64,000 bases of DNA from Avena insularis (Eukaryota; Streptophyta; Magnoliopsida; Poales; Poaceae): the NCBI GenBank assembly GCA_023614405.1, contig CM042689.1, positions 309,171,132 to 309,235,131 on the forward strand, written 5' to 3'. The notes below the pieces were generated by a model that worked only from the letters and a program-made list of their open reading frames with translations, was not told where the DNA came from and searched no databases. Made by a program: the position numbers and the translations under genes. Positions 11,692 through 23,026 of the stretch are shown here, piece by piece; positions within the stretch are counted from its first letter, which is position 1; every line of letters begins with the position of its first letter.

Positions 11692-13104
11692 CTTCAACCA
11701 TGAGATCATGTTAATCACCATCACCGGATGGATACTTTGATGACATCAAACACCACTTCGTAATTCGGTGGTTATAAAGGTGGCATTAGGTATTCTAAAA
11801 GTATGTGTTGAAGCACATGGATCAAGAGTGGGATTTGTCCATCCATATGACGGATAGATATACTCTAGGCCCTCTTGGTGGAATGTCATCCAATTGGCTT
11901 GCAAGCATGTGACTAGGTCATAAGGGATGTAATATCACAGAACAAGTAAAGAGTACTTATCGGTAACGAGGTTGAACTAGGTATAGAGATACCGATGATC
12001 AAACATCAGATAAGTAAAGTATCACGCGACAAAGGGAATCGGTGTCGTATGTAAATGGTTCATTCGATCACAAAGCCATCATAGAAATATGTGGGAGCCA
12101 TTATGGATTTCTAGATCCCACTATTGGTTATTGATCGGAGAGGTGTCTCAATCATGTCTGCATAGTTCACGAACAGTAGGGAGACACACTTAAGGATTCG
12201 ATGTTGTTTGAGTAGATATGGAATATGAGTTGGAGACTAAATGTTGTTCGGAGTCTCGGATTGGATCTAGGACATCACGAGGAGATCTGGATTGGTCCGG
12301 AGAATAAGATTCATATAAGTAAAGTCTATTTCTAGGGATCAAAAATATTTTTGGTGTTTTGACCAGAAGCTTCTAGAATGTTCTGTAAGGTCCACCACCC
12401 CGGAGGGGGGCACTTGGGATGCTCCATACCCTAGTGGGGTTGGCCGCATCATGCCGTAGGACAACTCGGCCAAGGAAAGGAGAGGTTTGAAAAGTCAAAT
12501 CCTAATTGGGAAAATTCAAATCCTAGTTTGGAAAGGAGAAGGAAAACTTCAGGGACAAGTTTTTCCCCTCTCCCTTCCTTAGTCGCCGGCTAGAGGAGTT
12601 GGGGAAGGACTCGGCCAGAGGTGGGAACCTTGGCCGCCGCCCCTCCACCCATATAAGGAGGGGTGAGGGAACCCCTAGCTCCTCACCTCAATCCTAGCCG
12701 TCGGCGCCTCCCCTCCATACACTACTTCGGCTTAGACAAAGCCCAGTAGTAATCTCTTCTCCTCCACCACCACCACCACACTTTCGTGTTGTTGGGATTT
12801 CGAGGAGATCTACAACCTCTGCTGCCCTGCTGGAACAAGGGAGATGAATGTCTTCATCGACTACCGTACGTGTGACCGACTGCGGAAGCGCTGCCGAAAC
12901 ATGGCGCCAGAAGGATCGTCTATGCGATCATGAGATCGGCAAGTGATCGACTACATCAACCTCGAGATCCGAATCTCATTAAATGATTTTGATCTTTGAG
13001 GGTTAGTTCTCTACAATCTCTTTGCACCGATCTCGTAGAATAGATCTTGGTTTCGTGTGTTCCCGCGATAGAATTATTTTGTTTTCCATGCTGCGAACTC
13101 TACA
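11692..13104 (+). mobile_element. Copia-A 3' LTR, second segment
   Basis: This continues the LTR broken at 1488; TAACC at 11687-11691 is the second copy of the target duplication. It ends GAACTCTACA at 13104, matching the ends of the two solo LTRs. A TATA-like ATATAAGG lies at 12651-12658 in a CT-rich context, the likely promoter, as at 54788-54794 in the solo copy. Confidence 0.92.
12651..12658 (+). promoter_or_regulatory. TATA box of the Copia-A LTR
   Basis: ATATAAGG follows CCCCTCCACCC and precedes AGGGG; the same context recurs in both solo LTRs. Position in the LTR and the match between copies support it. Confidence 0.6.
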
Positions 13105-13745
13105 GTTTGTCCCATATGAGCTAGGTGGAGGGCTAGGTGGATGTGGGCCAACTAGAGGAAGAACTCCAACCCCAAGAAAGGATTGGGCCCACAGGTTGAG
13201 GCGTGTGGGAGGTTTTACAAAAGAGTAATAGGCACCGGAGGTCCTAAAAGTTTGGACGAAACTGTATGTAGGTCCTAAAAGTTTCAATGTGTGCAGCGTA
13301 GGTCCTAATTCTCAGATCAATGTGCACTGTAGCCGGGGCTGTAGCAAAGAATTAGGACCTACAGTGCACAAGTAACTGAGAATTAGGACCTGCGGTGCAT
13401 AACTTACTGAGAATTAGGACCTTAGTGCACAATTTAAAACTTTTAGGACCTGCATACGATTTCGTCCAAACTTTTAGGACCTCCGGTGCATATTACTCTT
13501 TACAAAACCCTCCTTTGGTCCTACATCCCGTAGTGTCTGTCTCAAAAACTCCAAAAACACAATGCAAAAATACAGAGAAAGAGAGCATAGTATACGCTCC
13601 TTATGTTGCATGAATTGCCTCATTAAAACCCTGAACTTGAGAAACATCTAGAATACTCACATAAGGGAAAAGGAGTACAATCCACTCAACATTAGATTGA
13701 CTCCTCGATCACCTGGATCAAAATTTATAGGTAGGTATGTCAAGA
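13105..13745 (-). mobile_element. Truncated 3' LTR of Copia-B (minus), split by a MITE
   Basis: Read on the minus strand, TTTGGGGGAGATTC near 13745-13765 looks like a polypurine tract, and the LTR would run from there down to 13105, where Copia-A was inserted. The part beyond the MITE (13105-13222) has the CCCACA/GGGCCC-rich composition of a copia LTR. No second full copy is in the window, so the ends are approximate. Confidence 0.5.
13223..13498. mobile_element. Mutator-type MITE, 276 bp, with 9 bp target duplication
   Basis: Long terminal inverted repeats begin GAGTAATAGGCACCGGAGG and end with the inverted match CCTCCGGTGCATATTACTC. Flanks are TTTACAAAA at 13214-13222 and again at 13499-13507, a perfect 9 bp duplication typical of the Mutator superfamily. 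The inside holds short repeats of GAATTAGGACCT next to TGCAC. There is no ORF of interest; it would depend on a transposase supplied elsewhere. Confidence 0.9.
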
Positions 13746-15950
13746 ATCTCCCCCAAAGTCTAGCATCTCTCTAAGTCTCATCATACCGATTTCATGAATG
13801 CACCTCTCAAAAGATGATGCCGGTAATGATTTAGCGAGATTTTTGCAAGACTTAGTATGCAATATTCTAACTTCATTCATCTTCTATAGCTCATGCGCAT
13901 AAAAAACATGGGATTGATATGCTTTGTGACATTACGCTTCACATAACCCAACCACACTTGTGCAACACAAGATGCATTATCTCATAGATAATGGTGGGGG
14001 TCTATATGATGTTTAGCCCACACATCTACTGAATGTGGCGAATCATTCGTCGAAGCCATGCACACTCTCGTGATGCTTCGTATAGTGCTACGATTTCTGA
14101 GTGGTTCGTCAAAGTCGATAGAAGACTTTTCTTAGACAAATTCTAGGAAATTGAAGTTCCACCACAAAGGAAAACATATCTAGTCTAAGACTTGGAAGTG
14201 TGCGGGTATGACAGGTACCCTGCATCATGCATAGCCTATCAATAATAGGTCTTGCTTCCTCCTATATAACAACCCAAGATCGTTGGTCTGTTGTAAGTAT
14301 TGGAAGGTGTCCTTTACACCTTTCCAAAGTCTATTGGTAGGATTAGAAATGTACCTAGCAAGTAAATTGATAGCAGACACAATGTTCGGCCATGTACAAT
14401 TCATGATGTACATGAGTGCTCCAATAATGCTCGGGTAGGGAAATTCTAGTCCCAGAATTTATCCCCCCTCTTTCTTAGGCCTGAATGGGTACTAATCTTG
14501 TTGTAAATATCTCCCAATCATTAGGGTCTTAGAACGATATGCCTTATCAAATCCAAATCGCTCCAACACCTTCTGGGTGTAGGCGGACTAGTGCACTAGA
14601 ATCCTAGCAGGGGAATGTTCAAGTTGCAGATCTAGACAGAACTTGGTTTTACACAAATATTTCATTTGAATTCCGACATAAACTAGGAACTTGCTTCCTC
14701 AATATCTCTTGGTGTACCGATTATATTCAAATCATACATGTAAATCAGGATTACATAGGATCCATCTTGGGATCGCCGTATAAAAATGACACTGAGCAAC
14801 TTGTGTTGCTCATATAACCCTTCTGATAAAGGAAACTGCTCAAGCAATTATACCACATCCTACCAGCCTATTTAAGTTATACAATGACTACTTGGGAAGA
14901 AACATCATATAGACCTTGGCTTGCTCTCTTGATTTGGAATGGGTGTACCTTCCATCACCTTCATGTAAATGTTTGTATCAATATTACCATACAGGTAAGC
15001 AGTTACAACATATATCAACTTCATTGCTAAATCTAGGTTGACTGCCATTGATATCAAGTATCTAAAGGTTATAACATTAATGACCGGGTAGTAAGTTTCC
15101 TCAAAATCGACACCTAGTCGTTGAGTGAACCCTTGAGTACTAGAACAACTTCTACTATGTGTCTAGGCTTACGTTCTGCCGATCCATTTTGTTGATGGAC
15201 ATGTGGACAAGAGACATGATGGGATATTCCCATTTTAGTGAAGAATAGGTCTATTTTATCATATTTACCTCCCCAATTTGTTTGGATTCTAATATTTTTT
15301 CTATCAAATTTGGGTTCAATGAGACTTTGGAAATTCTTGAAAATTTGAATTACTTTAGATATTTCTTGATTTTATAGATCCATGAGAATTTTCTAAAATC
15401 ATCAAAAATGACCAATAAAGTAGGTGCCCCCCACATCAGAGAACACAAGCTCCAGGGGCATGGTCAACACACCAATCGATCTAGTATAAGGGAGTTGATG
15501 GCTCTTTGCTCTTTGACATGATTCACATATAGACTGAATTATAGACTCCTTAAAACAAGGAGGATCAAAATTTCAAGGGACTCATCGAACAACTTTAAAG
15601 GAAGGATGGCCTAATCGATCATGCCACCTTGTAGCTGAAGGTTTGGTGGCGTTGAGAACCTGTTTATCATGCTTTGGTGATGATGGCACCAACGGATAGA
15701 GACCTTTTTGTGAATCTACCCTTAAGAAGTACCTTGTTCGTATCCTATTCCTTTACACATTATTGTCATGTGTTAATCGATGAATAGAGACAAGATTTTT
15801 TGTGGCTGATGGAACATGAAGGACATTACAAAGATGGAGTTTTTTAGATGGGGAATCAACAAATGAATGCCCAACATGGATGATGTTCAATCCCTCAACC
15901 ATTGGTGGCGTGGATCTTCTCGCCACCATTGTACTTCTTCTTCATGGTCA
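13746..15950 (-). pseudogene. Copia-B pol remnant: integrase, reverse transcriptase, RNase H
   Basis: No long ORF survives, but on the minus strand the order of a copia polyprotein can be followed. A GAG-preintegrase and integrase stretch lies at about 15250-15690 (CX2C near SCQRAKSHQLP, then VFSDVWG). Reverse transcriptase follows at about 14220-15160, and its last part is open at 14225-14413 (NCTWPNIVSAINLLARY). RNase H (GYVFLCGGTSISW-like, then DNASCVAQ) runs down to about 13780. Many stops and frameshifts are present. The element is old: its two LTRs have been cut by younger insertions on both sides. Confidence 0.85.
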
Positions 15951-16089
15951 GCTTGTTGAGCACATCGGTGATTTGGTCGGTGGTGCTAGTGTCACCATAC
16001 TAATTAGTATCGGCACCGTAGGAGGAGGCGTTGGCACCCTTCTCTTCCTCCTCCTCTTCATCATCGGATTACCGGTGCCAACACTTCCA

Positions 16090-16925
16090 TGTCGGGTGGC
16101 CTAGTTTTCGCAGATCTCGCACACGACGACATCCTTGCTGCCCTTGTCGTTGTTGTCGCCTCCACGACGACTATTGTTGTCATTGTTGCAGCTTTCTATG
16201 GGCGGCCTTGCCCACGGCCATATCCGCGACCTCCTCCACCATGTCATCATGGCGCTCCATGGACGCCATGCGTTGGTTCGCCACGTCCACGTGGGGCTGA
16301 GTTGATGGAGTCGTATCCTTTTTCCTCGAGAAACATCTCCATCCGATTGCCAGCACATGAGCATACAACTCACCCATCATGAGCTTGGTGTTAGGGTTGG
16401 CCCTAGTGGTGGCGAACAGGGGGTTGTAAGGGTCATCCAGTCCCGCAAGAAGGTACTCGATGATCTCGTCCTCCTCGATCTTTCGGCTTGAAGCAACTAG
16501 CAACATCATCTTTCCTTTATTCTTGGTGTTGGTGAGCTTTACCCGAAGGTTGGCGATGCGGGTGTGATACTGTGCGGTGAACATCATCCTAATGCAGGAG
16601 ACCATGATCTCCTTTGACAATGACGTAAGGAGGTATGAGAGAACTTGTTGGTCGGCCTGGACCCATGCTTCGTAGTCCGGGTTGGTCACCTCTTTGGTTC
16701 CCTTGTCTTCACTCCTCTCTACGGTGATGGTGGTTGGGGGCGCCTTGCATATCCCGTCTAGGTACCCCATAAGACGCGCTCCATGGACCGTAGGAAGGAC
16801 CTACGTCTCCCACAATAGAAAGTTGTCACGGGCGAGTTGCTCCATCGTTCCTTGGCTTGGGAGGGTATTTCTCATGGAGGAGGAGGAGGATGATGAACTC
16901 ATAGGATTTAGATGTGTTTGCAAAG
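16090..16925 (-). pseudogene. Copia-B gag remnant
   Basis: The open part at 16180-16770 encodes 196 residues of the copia Gag type: a GYLDG start region, NPDYEAWVQADQQVLSYLLTS (the UBN2 pattern) in the middle, then DDPYNPL. A zinc-knuckle start (CEICEN) is seen in another frame near 16101-16130. Upstream, a serine-rich start region lies close to the primer site. Gag forms the particle shell. Frame changes around 16310 and near the start make it non-functional. Confidence 0.85.
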
Positions 16926-16929
16926 ATTA

Positions 16930-16942
16930 GTCTCTAATACCA
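16930..16942 (-). other. Primer binding site of Copia-B
   Basis: On the minus strand TGGTATTAGAGAC, one mismatch from the initiator-Met motif TGGTATCAGAG, directly after the LTR end (plus strand TGTCATAACTC from 16943). Confidence 0.75.
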
Positions 16943-17480
16943 TGTCATAACTCACGTTTCACAATGACTTATACTCGCATAGTTGTCAACATCTTTCCTT
17001 CTTCTTCGACCTTCTTGGAGTATGACCAAGTAAATATCTAGGGACAATGCCAATGAGTATGTTTGAATATACTAGCAAACCACCTTAAGAGGGTAATAAT
17101 TATAATAACATGATATGCAATATGACCATGGTAGTAGGTTGGCTCTATCTAAGGCTGGTTTCTTTGTAAAATATAGTTTCTCTTGTAGAGATATAGCATA
17201 TCTCCATATCTTTGTTAAAAACATTTGATTTGAAACCACTAGGATGGGGTCACCCATTTTTCATTCCTGGTCATTCCATGACCATTACTCCTTCCTTATC
17301 GGTCCTCCCATGACCACACTTCTTTCCTTCCTTTCCGACCATACCATCATCAACACATTTCAAAAGCCTTTTGATGAGTCCAAAATTGTAGCATATTTAC
17401 CATGTGTTTTTGCATAGGGCTTTCTATTTTCATGCCCCTGGTTCATTAGCTGTAATCACTATTTTAGGGTTTTTGACTAG
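16943..17480 (-). mobile_element. Copia-B 5' LTR remnant (truncated by G4)
   Basis: Its inner end is fixed by the primer site. The outer end is missing because G4 begins at 17481. It contains no ORF worth calling; the content is AT-rich, with a CCATGACCA-like short repeat near 17265-17340. Confidence 0.6.
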
Positions 17481-17982
17481 TGTTGACATGGGTATTCCCT
17501 ATGGGTGCCTAATGTTAGCCTACCCGGTCCGGTCCAGCAGAAGCCCATGAGATGATATACCCCTGATGGCGAAGCCCATGAGGATTTCGAGTGGCCCAAG
17601 TCCAAAAAGGAAGTGCCTCCTTGATGAACACGGCTAGCTATAGATAGAACCTCAAAGGGGAAAACCCTAACTTGTAACCGACTCGACCTACCCCCGGGAC
17701 CTATCCTATCTATATAAAGGCTAGGAGGGCACGACGAGGAGGAAAATCCATAACCCTAGCATACACATCGCCAGATCTCATCTATGCACCCCTATAACCT
17801 TTGGCTTCGCCATTAATCCAGAGAAGACAAGCAATAGTAAGGTTTCCCTTTGCGGGACCGAACCTAGGAAAATCTCGTGTCCCGTGTTTCTTGTTTGCTA
17901 GCCATTCCGCGATTTCCAGCATCCCCATCTTCTCCAAAACCAAAGCCCATAACAATGGGCATTGACGAGTCGAACCTTGTCA
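17481..17982 (+). repeat. G4 5' LTR
   Basis: Starts TGTTGACATGGG and ends CCTTGTCA, 502 bp. A TATA box (TATATAAAGG) is at 17711-17720. No partner LTR is present in the window, so the start is inferred from TG and from the change in sequence. Confidence 0.75.
17711..17720 (+). promoter_or_regulatory. TATA box of the G4 LTR
   Basis: TATATAAAGG, 270 bp before the LTR end, followed by a GC-richer leader. A good match to the plant TATA consensus. Confidence 0.65.
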
Positions 17983-17984
17983 AT

Positions 17985-18000
17985 TGGCACCGTCTGTGGG
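17985..18000 (+). other. Primer binding site of G4
   Basis: TGGCACCGTCTGTGGG, 2 bp after the LTR end; one change from the common plant Gypsy TGGCGCCGTCTGTGGG. Confidence 0.85.
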
Positions 18001-18945
18001 AACCAGGGATGATGATGTTGCGATCGTGATGGCCCCGTCAATGGAGATCTTCGATTCTTCTATGATGGGGAATCACCTTCTCTTCGGCACCATCAACTTC
18101 ACCGTCCACTCGTTGGTAACCTGCCCAGACTTTGACTCTGTAGGAGACAGAGACGACATGATACTTGGTAGCCTATGCTTCCAGGTTGGCCATATTGGCA
18201 CACTTCGCCTCCCTGAGCGAGTGACGCCACCGGCGATCGCACCTGCCTAGTGGACATCGCCAATCAGCACACTCAGCGCACCCACGCTGGTGTACAACAC
18301 GGATAGCAGAAGCGGCTGCAACTCCGACCTTTGCGACCTGCAAATAGAGGAAGGAACCTACGATTCTGGATCTAAGAGCTGTGGGAGCAATGACCTACCT
18401 CATCGCTTCATGTGCGTGGTCGTCATTGACGGCCACAACACCCGCAACAACATCGACAATGGGACCAATCCCTAGGCTCCCAGCTCTGCAAACGGAGGTC
18501 ATACTCCAAACATAAACACCAACGGCGGCCCTCATCTGAATCCCAACGGGACTGGTCCTCGAAACCCTGATGCCGCCGATGGTGACAAGTCGGTTTGGCA
18601 GCAGATCCACCTCCACGATGCCGAATGGGAAATGGTCAGAGATGTTGTACGAGGCAATCCTTTACCATTGAATGCCTCACGCGACATGTTTATGGGCTAC
18701 CATAGGATGCTCGTAAAGGATCACAACCAATAAGTTGTGTAGCACAAGGATCTCAAGCAGTGTCAGAAGGCAGCCGACGAATCAAGCACTCGATGAGCTG
18801 CGCTCTCCTCCATCGGCGGGTCCTCTTCAAAGGACAACGGCGGCTACGCAGACCACAAAAGTCGCTCTCGACTGGAACGCATGGGCCTAGACGCAAGGCG
18901 CGAGGCCACTAAGGCACTCGACATGTCATTCATGTCGATGGATTT
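18001..18945 (+). pseudogene. G4 pre-gag / gag start, interrupted
   Basis: Low-complexity coding-like sequence, open only in pieces (17984-18250, 18290-18475). Near 18860-18945 it reads into an arginine-rich stretch ending MSFMSMD, which continues across the NA-2 insertion at about 53408 (LQGNMIPKTPQAMVIEATTN). Stops occur at about 18731 and 18797. The N-terminal part is not a domain I recognise. Confidence 0.6.
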
Positions 18946-18998
18946 TGTAAGGTTCCCAACCTTTAATAAGGTAGAGATCCCTGTGTTTACAATGCTAG
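18946..18998 (-). repeat. NA-2 left LTR, outer 53 bp
   Basis: Starts TGTAAGGTTCCCAACC, identical to the start of the right LTR at 49385. The last 5 bases GCTAG (18994-18998) are the target duplicated by CHR. Confidence 0.93.
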
Positions 18999-21900
18999 TG
19001 TAACATCCCAAAAATCATAATTTCAAAGTTTGCATATCATTCATGCATGCATATAGATTTGAGATCAAATTTCAAACTCATTTCAGAAAAACAGAAGCAC
19101 ATAGTGCTATGATTTTATGTGAGCAGATTTAAATCAAATGGCTATCCCCATTTGAAAGTTTGATTGTTTATGAACCAAGTTTGTTGCCTTCCATGAAGAT
19201 AGGTTTGAGTGTGGAATTTAAACCAAGTTTTTCAAATTGGAAATGGGTTCAAAAAAACATTTTTCAAATTTTGCAAACCAAGTGCCAAGTCTCTGTTATT
19301 TTGATCTCCAAGCTTGACCAAGCCTTTGCAAAGCAACCACTTGCTTTTATGCCTATATTAGAGACTACTGAACCCTGCAAAACCCCCTGAAAGATTTGAA
19401 TTCAAAAAGAGTTTGAATTCATTTCAAAACCATTCCTGAAAATCGAAATAGAAAAAGAAAAGGAGTAAACAAAAGAAAAGGGTCGAGCGCAAGGAATCTA
19501 GCCCAGCATCGGAACAGGCCCAGTTAGCCCACCCGGGCCATTTCTCTTCCTTCTGCATGCGCGCACACCCACTCAGCCACTGACGACAGGACCCCACCTC
19601 CACTTCGCGCGCTTCACTGACGAGCGGGCCCTCTCCACATCAGCTTCGTCTTCCCCTGATTCCGCGCACGACCTCCGCCGCTGCCCGTTGCTGCACTGAT
19701 TTCGCGAGCTTAATTGGCATTGATGCAGCAAGCGTTTCTTGTCGAGCCTCTGTCTATAAGATCCCCCATCCTCGCGACCATTTCCCCTCAAACAATTCTG
19801 CCTTCACGCCACCAGGCTGCCCACAACTCGCACGACGCCGCCGCTGTTACGCATCACGGCGAATTCCGGTGAGTTCCGTGCTCCCCTCTGTCCCTCGTTC
19901 ATGCTATCAAGATCAGCGAGTCTTTGCGCACCTCCTGACACTTCTCATTTGCCCTCGCATGATCCGTAGCTCAGAACGTTGACGATGGCCGCCACCGTCC
20001 TCGCACGAACTCCGCGACCTCCTCCGTAAGTAGCCACCGCCCTTGCCCTCTAACCGTCGCCTAGAATCTCCATCCATCGTTATGCGCGGCGAACCCTTAT
20101 TTTGGCTTAGCGCAACGAGGAACCTCGCCAACGTCGACGACTGACCGTGCCCGACGTCTGCCTATACTCCGACGAGGAATTCTCGCTGTGTCCGCGCGCC
20201 CCTTCGCAAACCAACACCACCTCGAGCATCAGCAGCCTCCTGCGGTTCTGGTAAGCATCTCCTCCCTTCCCCGGGCGACCTAAAACGCCGACACCGCCAC
20301 TGACCGACGCGCCGCCGCTAGCGCCGCTCGCTTTTGGTTAGTTGATTCTCAGCCGTCAGATTTAGATCTAGCGCGTAGAAACAGTTCACTTAGCGAAAGG
20401 GTATGGATAGATCTGAGCCGTGCAGCGTTAGTTAGATCCAACGGCATAGAAGGATGATCCGGTGCGAACCGGTACGCGCCAGTAATATCGCGACGCGTGG
20501 CTAGGGTTAGATTTAAAAATAGAATTCAAACCAGATTTTGATCCAAATTTCAAATGGCTATAACTTTTGATTCCCACGTTAGATTTTTGCAAATTTTATA
20601 CCGTTGGAATCAGTGAGTCAAGACCTTTCTGAATCTGCAATGTGTTTAACAAAAAGTTTCTGTTAAAATGACTTTGTATGCAGAAACATGCTTAGGTCCA
20701 TTTTGAGCATAGATTTAGTTTAGTAATTTGTATTAGTGCTAAATAAGTTTGGTTAGCAAACTTTGTGACTTGTTATGTTTCTGTATCATGCACTTGCTTG
20801 GTAGGGTTTTCAAAATCATCACTTAGTAATTTCTTGCATGCATGCATTCATATTTTTGATAGTATATAAATTGTGTGTAATTGTATGCTACAAATTTTGT
20901 GTAGATTTTGCTAGTGACTGTGATTGTGAAGAGTGCTACTCTCCCCATTACCAAGGCAAGTGATACTTCATGATATTTCCATTCCCTTTATTTTGAATAA
21001 GCATTAGAATTATTTTTGCTAAGTCTTGCATGCTAATTTTGCCAAATGCTATGTTGGGAAATCCTATGTAGTGTAGAATTGTAGAATTGCTAGGGAATTT
21101 TCCTAAGTTAAGTTACTATGCCATGCTTAGCCTAGCTAGTAGATAACAAGGGTTGGTAAAATATGTTCATGCTATGCTGAAAATAATTCTAAGTCTTTTG
21201 GACTTATGCTTTTCTTAATAAAACAACTAAGTCAATGAACCTCCTGGGTGGAATGGGGCTTGAATGGTGGTTTTTGGTTGAGTGGTTACACAAGGCCATG
21301 GATTTGGCTTGTGTATCTCACTTGTGGTATGCCACCCAAGCACAAAGGGATTTGGAGGCCAAGTGTTGAGAAAGCTTACAGTGCAACCACTTGGCAATAT
21401 GGGCTCTGCCATGATCATATAGGTTGCTAGAACTTAGTCACTTGGACAGTTGGTGGTAGTGGGAAAGATAGGTTGGAGCGCGTCCATTTGACTAAGGAAA
21501 GGCTTCTGAAAGGTCCTGTCTTGGGAAACCAAGTCTGGTGGGGAAAGTGCACAACCTCTGCAGATGGAAAATCTAAGTACTTAGCCAAGTCCATGGAAAT
21601 GGACAATTTGAGCATCAAGACATGGAAGCTACAAGAATCTCATCACTCCAACTTCTAAGTAAAACTTGTGGGTGAACAAGGGTGAAGGACCCCAATGTCT
21701 ATTGGTGGTTTCATGGGAAAGTTTTGACAAAGAAAAACTTAGTGATTTCAACTAATAGAAAAAACCTATTTTGAGCAAAGCAAGCCAAACTACACTTAGC
21801 CAAAATGCATATAGTAAAATAGTCCACTTACAAATTACTAAGTTATCACTTGCCAATACTATTCCAAAGTATTGACCCACTATGGCTGTAACTTGTGATG

Positions 21901-22184
21901 TTGCAGGTTACTCCGATGATGATTAGGAGTCATGAGTCTACACTCAACATGCTTGCCTGTGGCACATGAAGATGAAGACTTATGTTTATTTACTTATTCC
22001 AAGAACTCTTGTATTAGGCCTATGGCCCTGAGTTGTAAAAGACTATGATTTATCTCTGGAATGAATGTAATAAATGACCTTTGTATCTGTGTACTTCATC
22101 TTAAACTGTGGATGCTAGCAATGATCCAGGGACTAGCATTGCAATCACAGGGATCCTTTTCCTTTACAAAGGAGGGATCTTACA
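18999..22184 (+). repeat. CHR 5' LTR
   Basis: TGTAACATCCC to GGGATCTTACA. AT-rich first 450 bp, then a GC-rich part (about 19480-20480) with TATA-like CTATAAG at 19754-19760, then an AT-rich part carrying the conserved LTR block (about 21530-21605). Splice-like signals: donor CTG|GTAAGC at 20251, acceptor GATGTTGCAG ending 21906. Confidence 0.95.
19754..19760 (+). promoter_or_regulatory. Candidate TATA box of the CHR LTR
   Basis: CTATAAG between GAGCCTCTGT and ATCCCCC; kept in the other LTR at 43797-43803. The GC-rich leader follows, as expected for R-U5. Confidence 0.45.
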
Positions 22185-22186
22185 GA

Positions 22187-22198
22187 TGGTATCAGAGC
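22187..22198 (+). other. Primer binding site of CHR (initiator-Met tRNA)
   Basis: TGGTATCAGAGC two bases after the LTR. The following CACTGTGTTGCCTGTAGGAT matches the same stretch in NA-1 and NA-2 almost exactly. Confidence 0.95.
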
Positions 22199-22325
22199 AC
22201 TGTGTTGCCTGTAGGATTATGACCCTAGGATTGGAAACCACTAAGGAAAATTTTCAACTACTTCTACACTTGTCTATTCTTCTCGTAAACTTTTCTAATC
22301 TTCTCATTCTCCTCTCTATTTGTAG

Positions 22326-22832
22326 ATGAACTCCATCAACGAAGCCGTGAAGAAAGGACCACTCATGACCATGAACTTGGAGTGTGAAACTGAGTTTCCC
22401 AAAATTCTCAAGGACCTCATGGTGGCAATGGAAGCACATGGTGCAGCTGTGTACAAAGGCTTTCCAGTGATGGATGAAGGAGTGGTGTACTGGTGGGTGC
22501 AACTTCACTTGTACAAAAACAAGGAAGACAACCACAAAGAAAGAGGTTTCTGCATGTACACCAACACTGTGATGCACACCACATTCTTTGAGTCAGCCAG
22601 AGAAGCAGCTTGGAGGACTATCAAAGAACTTAGTGCTAGAGTCAAGTGCAGAATGCTCAACCTCCAAAAAGACTTAGAGAAAGAGAAGGAACTTACCCAA
22701 GAGTTGGAAGCCACCAACCAAACCTTAAGGGGAGATATTATAGACTTAGTGATGGAATCATGTGAACAAGATAGGTGGATTGCCTCTAGGAATATTGTGT
22801 TATCCAACAGATCTATCGAGATAGGATTGTAA
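22326..22832 (+). CDS. CHR ORF1: 168-residue pre-gag protein of unknown function
   Basis: Intact ORF between the primer site and gag. The N-terminal part has a WWVQLHLY core, then FFESAREAAWRTIKEL, and the C-terminal third (about residues 105-140) is charged and helical (LQKDLEKEKELTQELEATNQ), likely coiled coil. It is not Gag, protease or any pol domain. The AREAAW pattern loosely recalls hypothetical proteins found before gag in other grass Gypsy elements; that is recollection, not a search. The ATG directly follows CCTCTCTATTTGTAG, a good splice-acceptor sequence. A structural or RNA-binding role is possible but not shown. Confidence 0.7.
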   Translation: MNSINEAVKKGPLMTMNLECETEFPKILKDLMVAMEAHGAAVYKGFPVMDEGVVYWWVQLHLYKNKEDNHKERGFCMYTNTVMHTTFFESAREAAWRTIKELSARVKCRMLNLQKDLEKEKELTQELEATNQTLRGDIIDLVMESCEQDRWIASRNIVLSNRSIEIGL

Positions 22833-23026
22833 ACGCACTTCGTTAGTTGGACCACCACCTATCACCTTATTTTCCAAAATACCTTAAATAAGTTTGGACC
22901 TTGATTGATGTAATGGAATTATGTATGCATGACTTGTGTGATTTTTGTGTTCCAAGGATATGTATGAAATGTTTGTCTTGTTTTATCTTAAATTGTGTTG
23001 TCCTAACTTTTCTATCTTATAAATAG

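Noticed and set aside
15880..16382. Plus-strand ORFs over Copia-B gag
   Set aside because: They oppose a recognisable copia Gag frame on the minus strand and are hydrophobic or His/Arg-rich low-complexity shadows.
21248..21658. Short ORFs around the conserved LTR block as leader peptides
   Set aside because: The block is conserved in NA-1 and NA-2 with indels that do not keep frame, so nucleotide-level conservation is the better explanation.
22187..22198. TGGTATCAGAGC sites considered as part of tRNA genes
   Set aside because: Only the 12-base complement of the tRNA 3' end is present, next to LTR ends; there is no tRNA body. These are primer binding sites.
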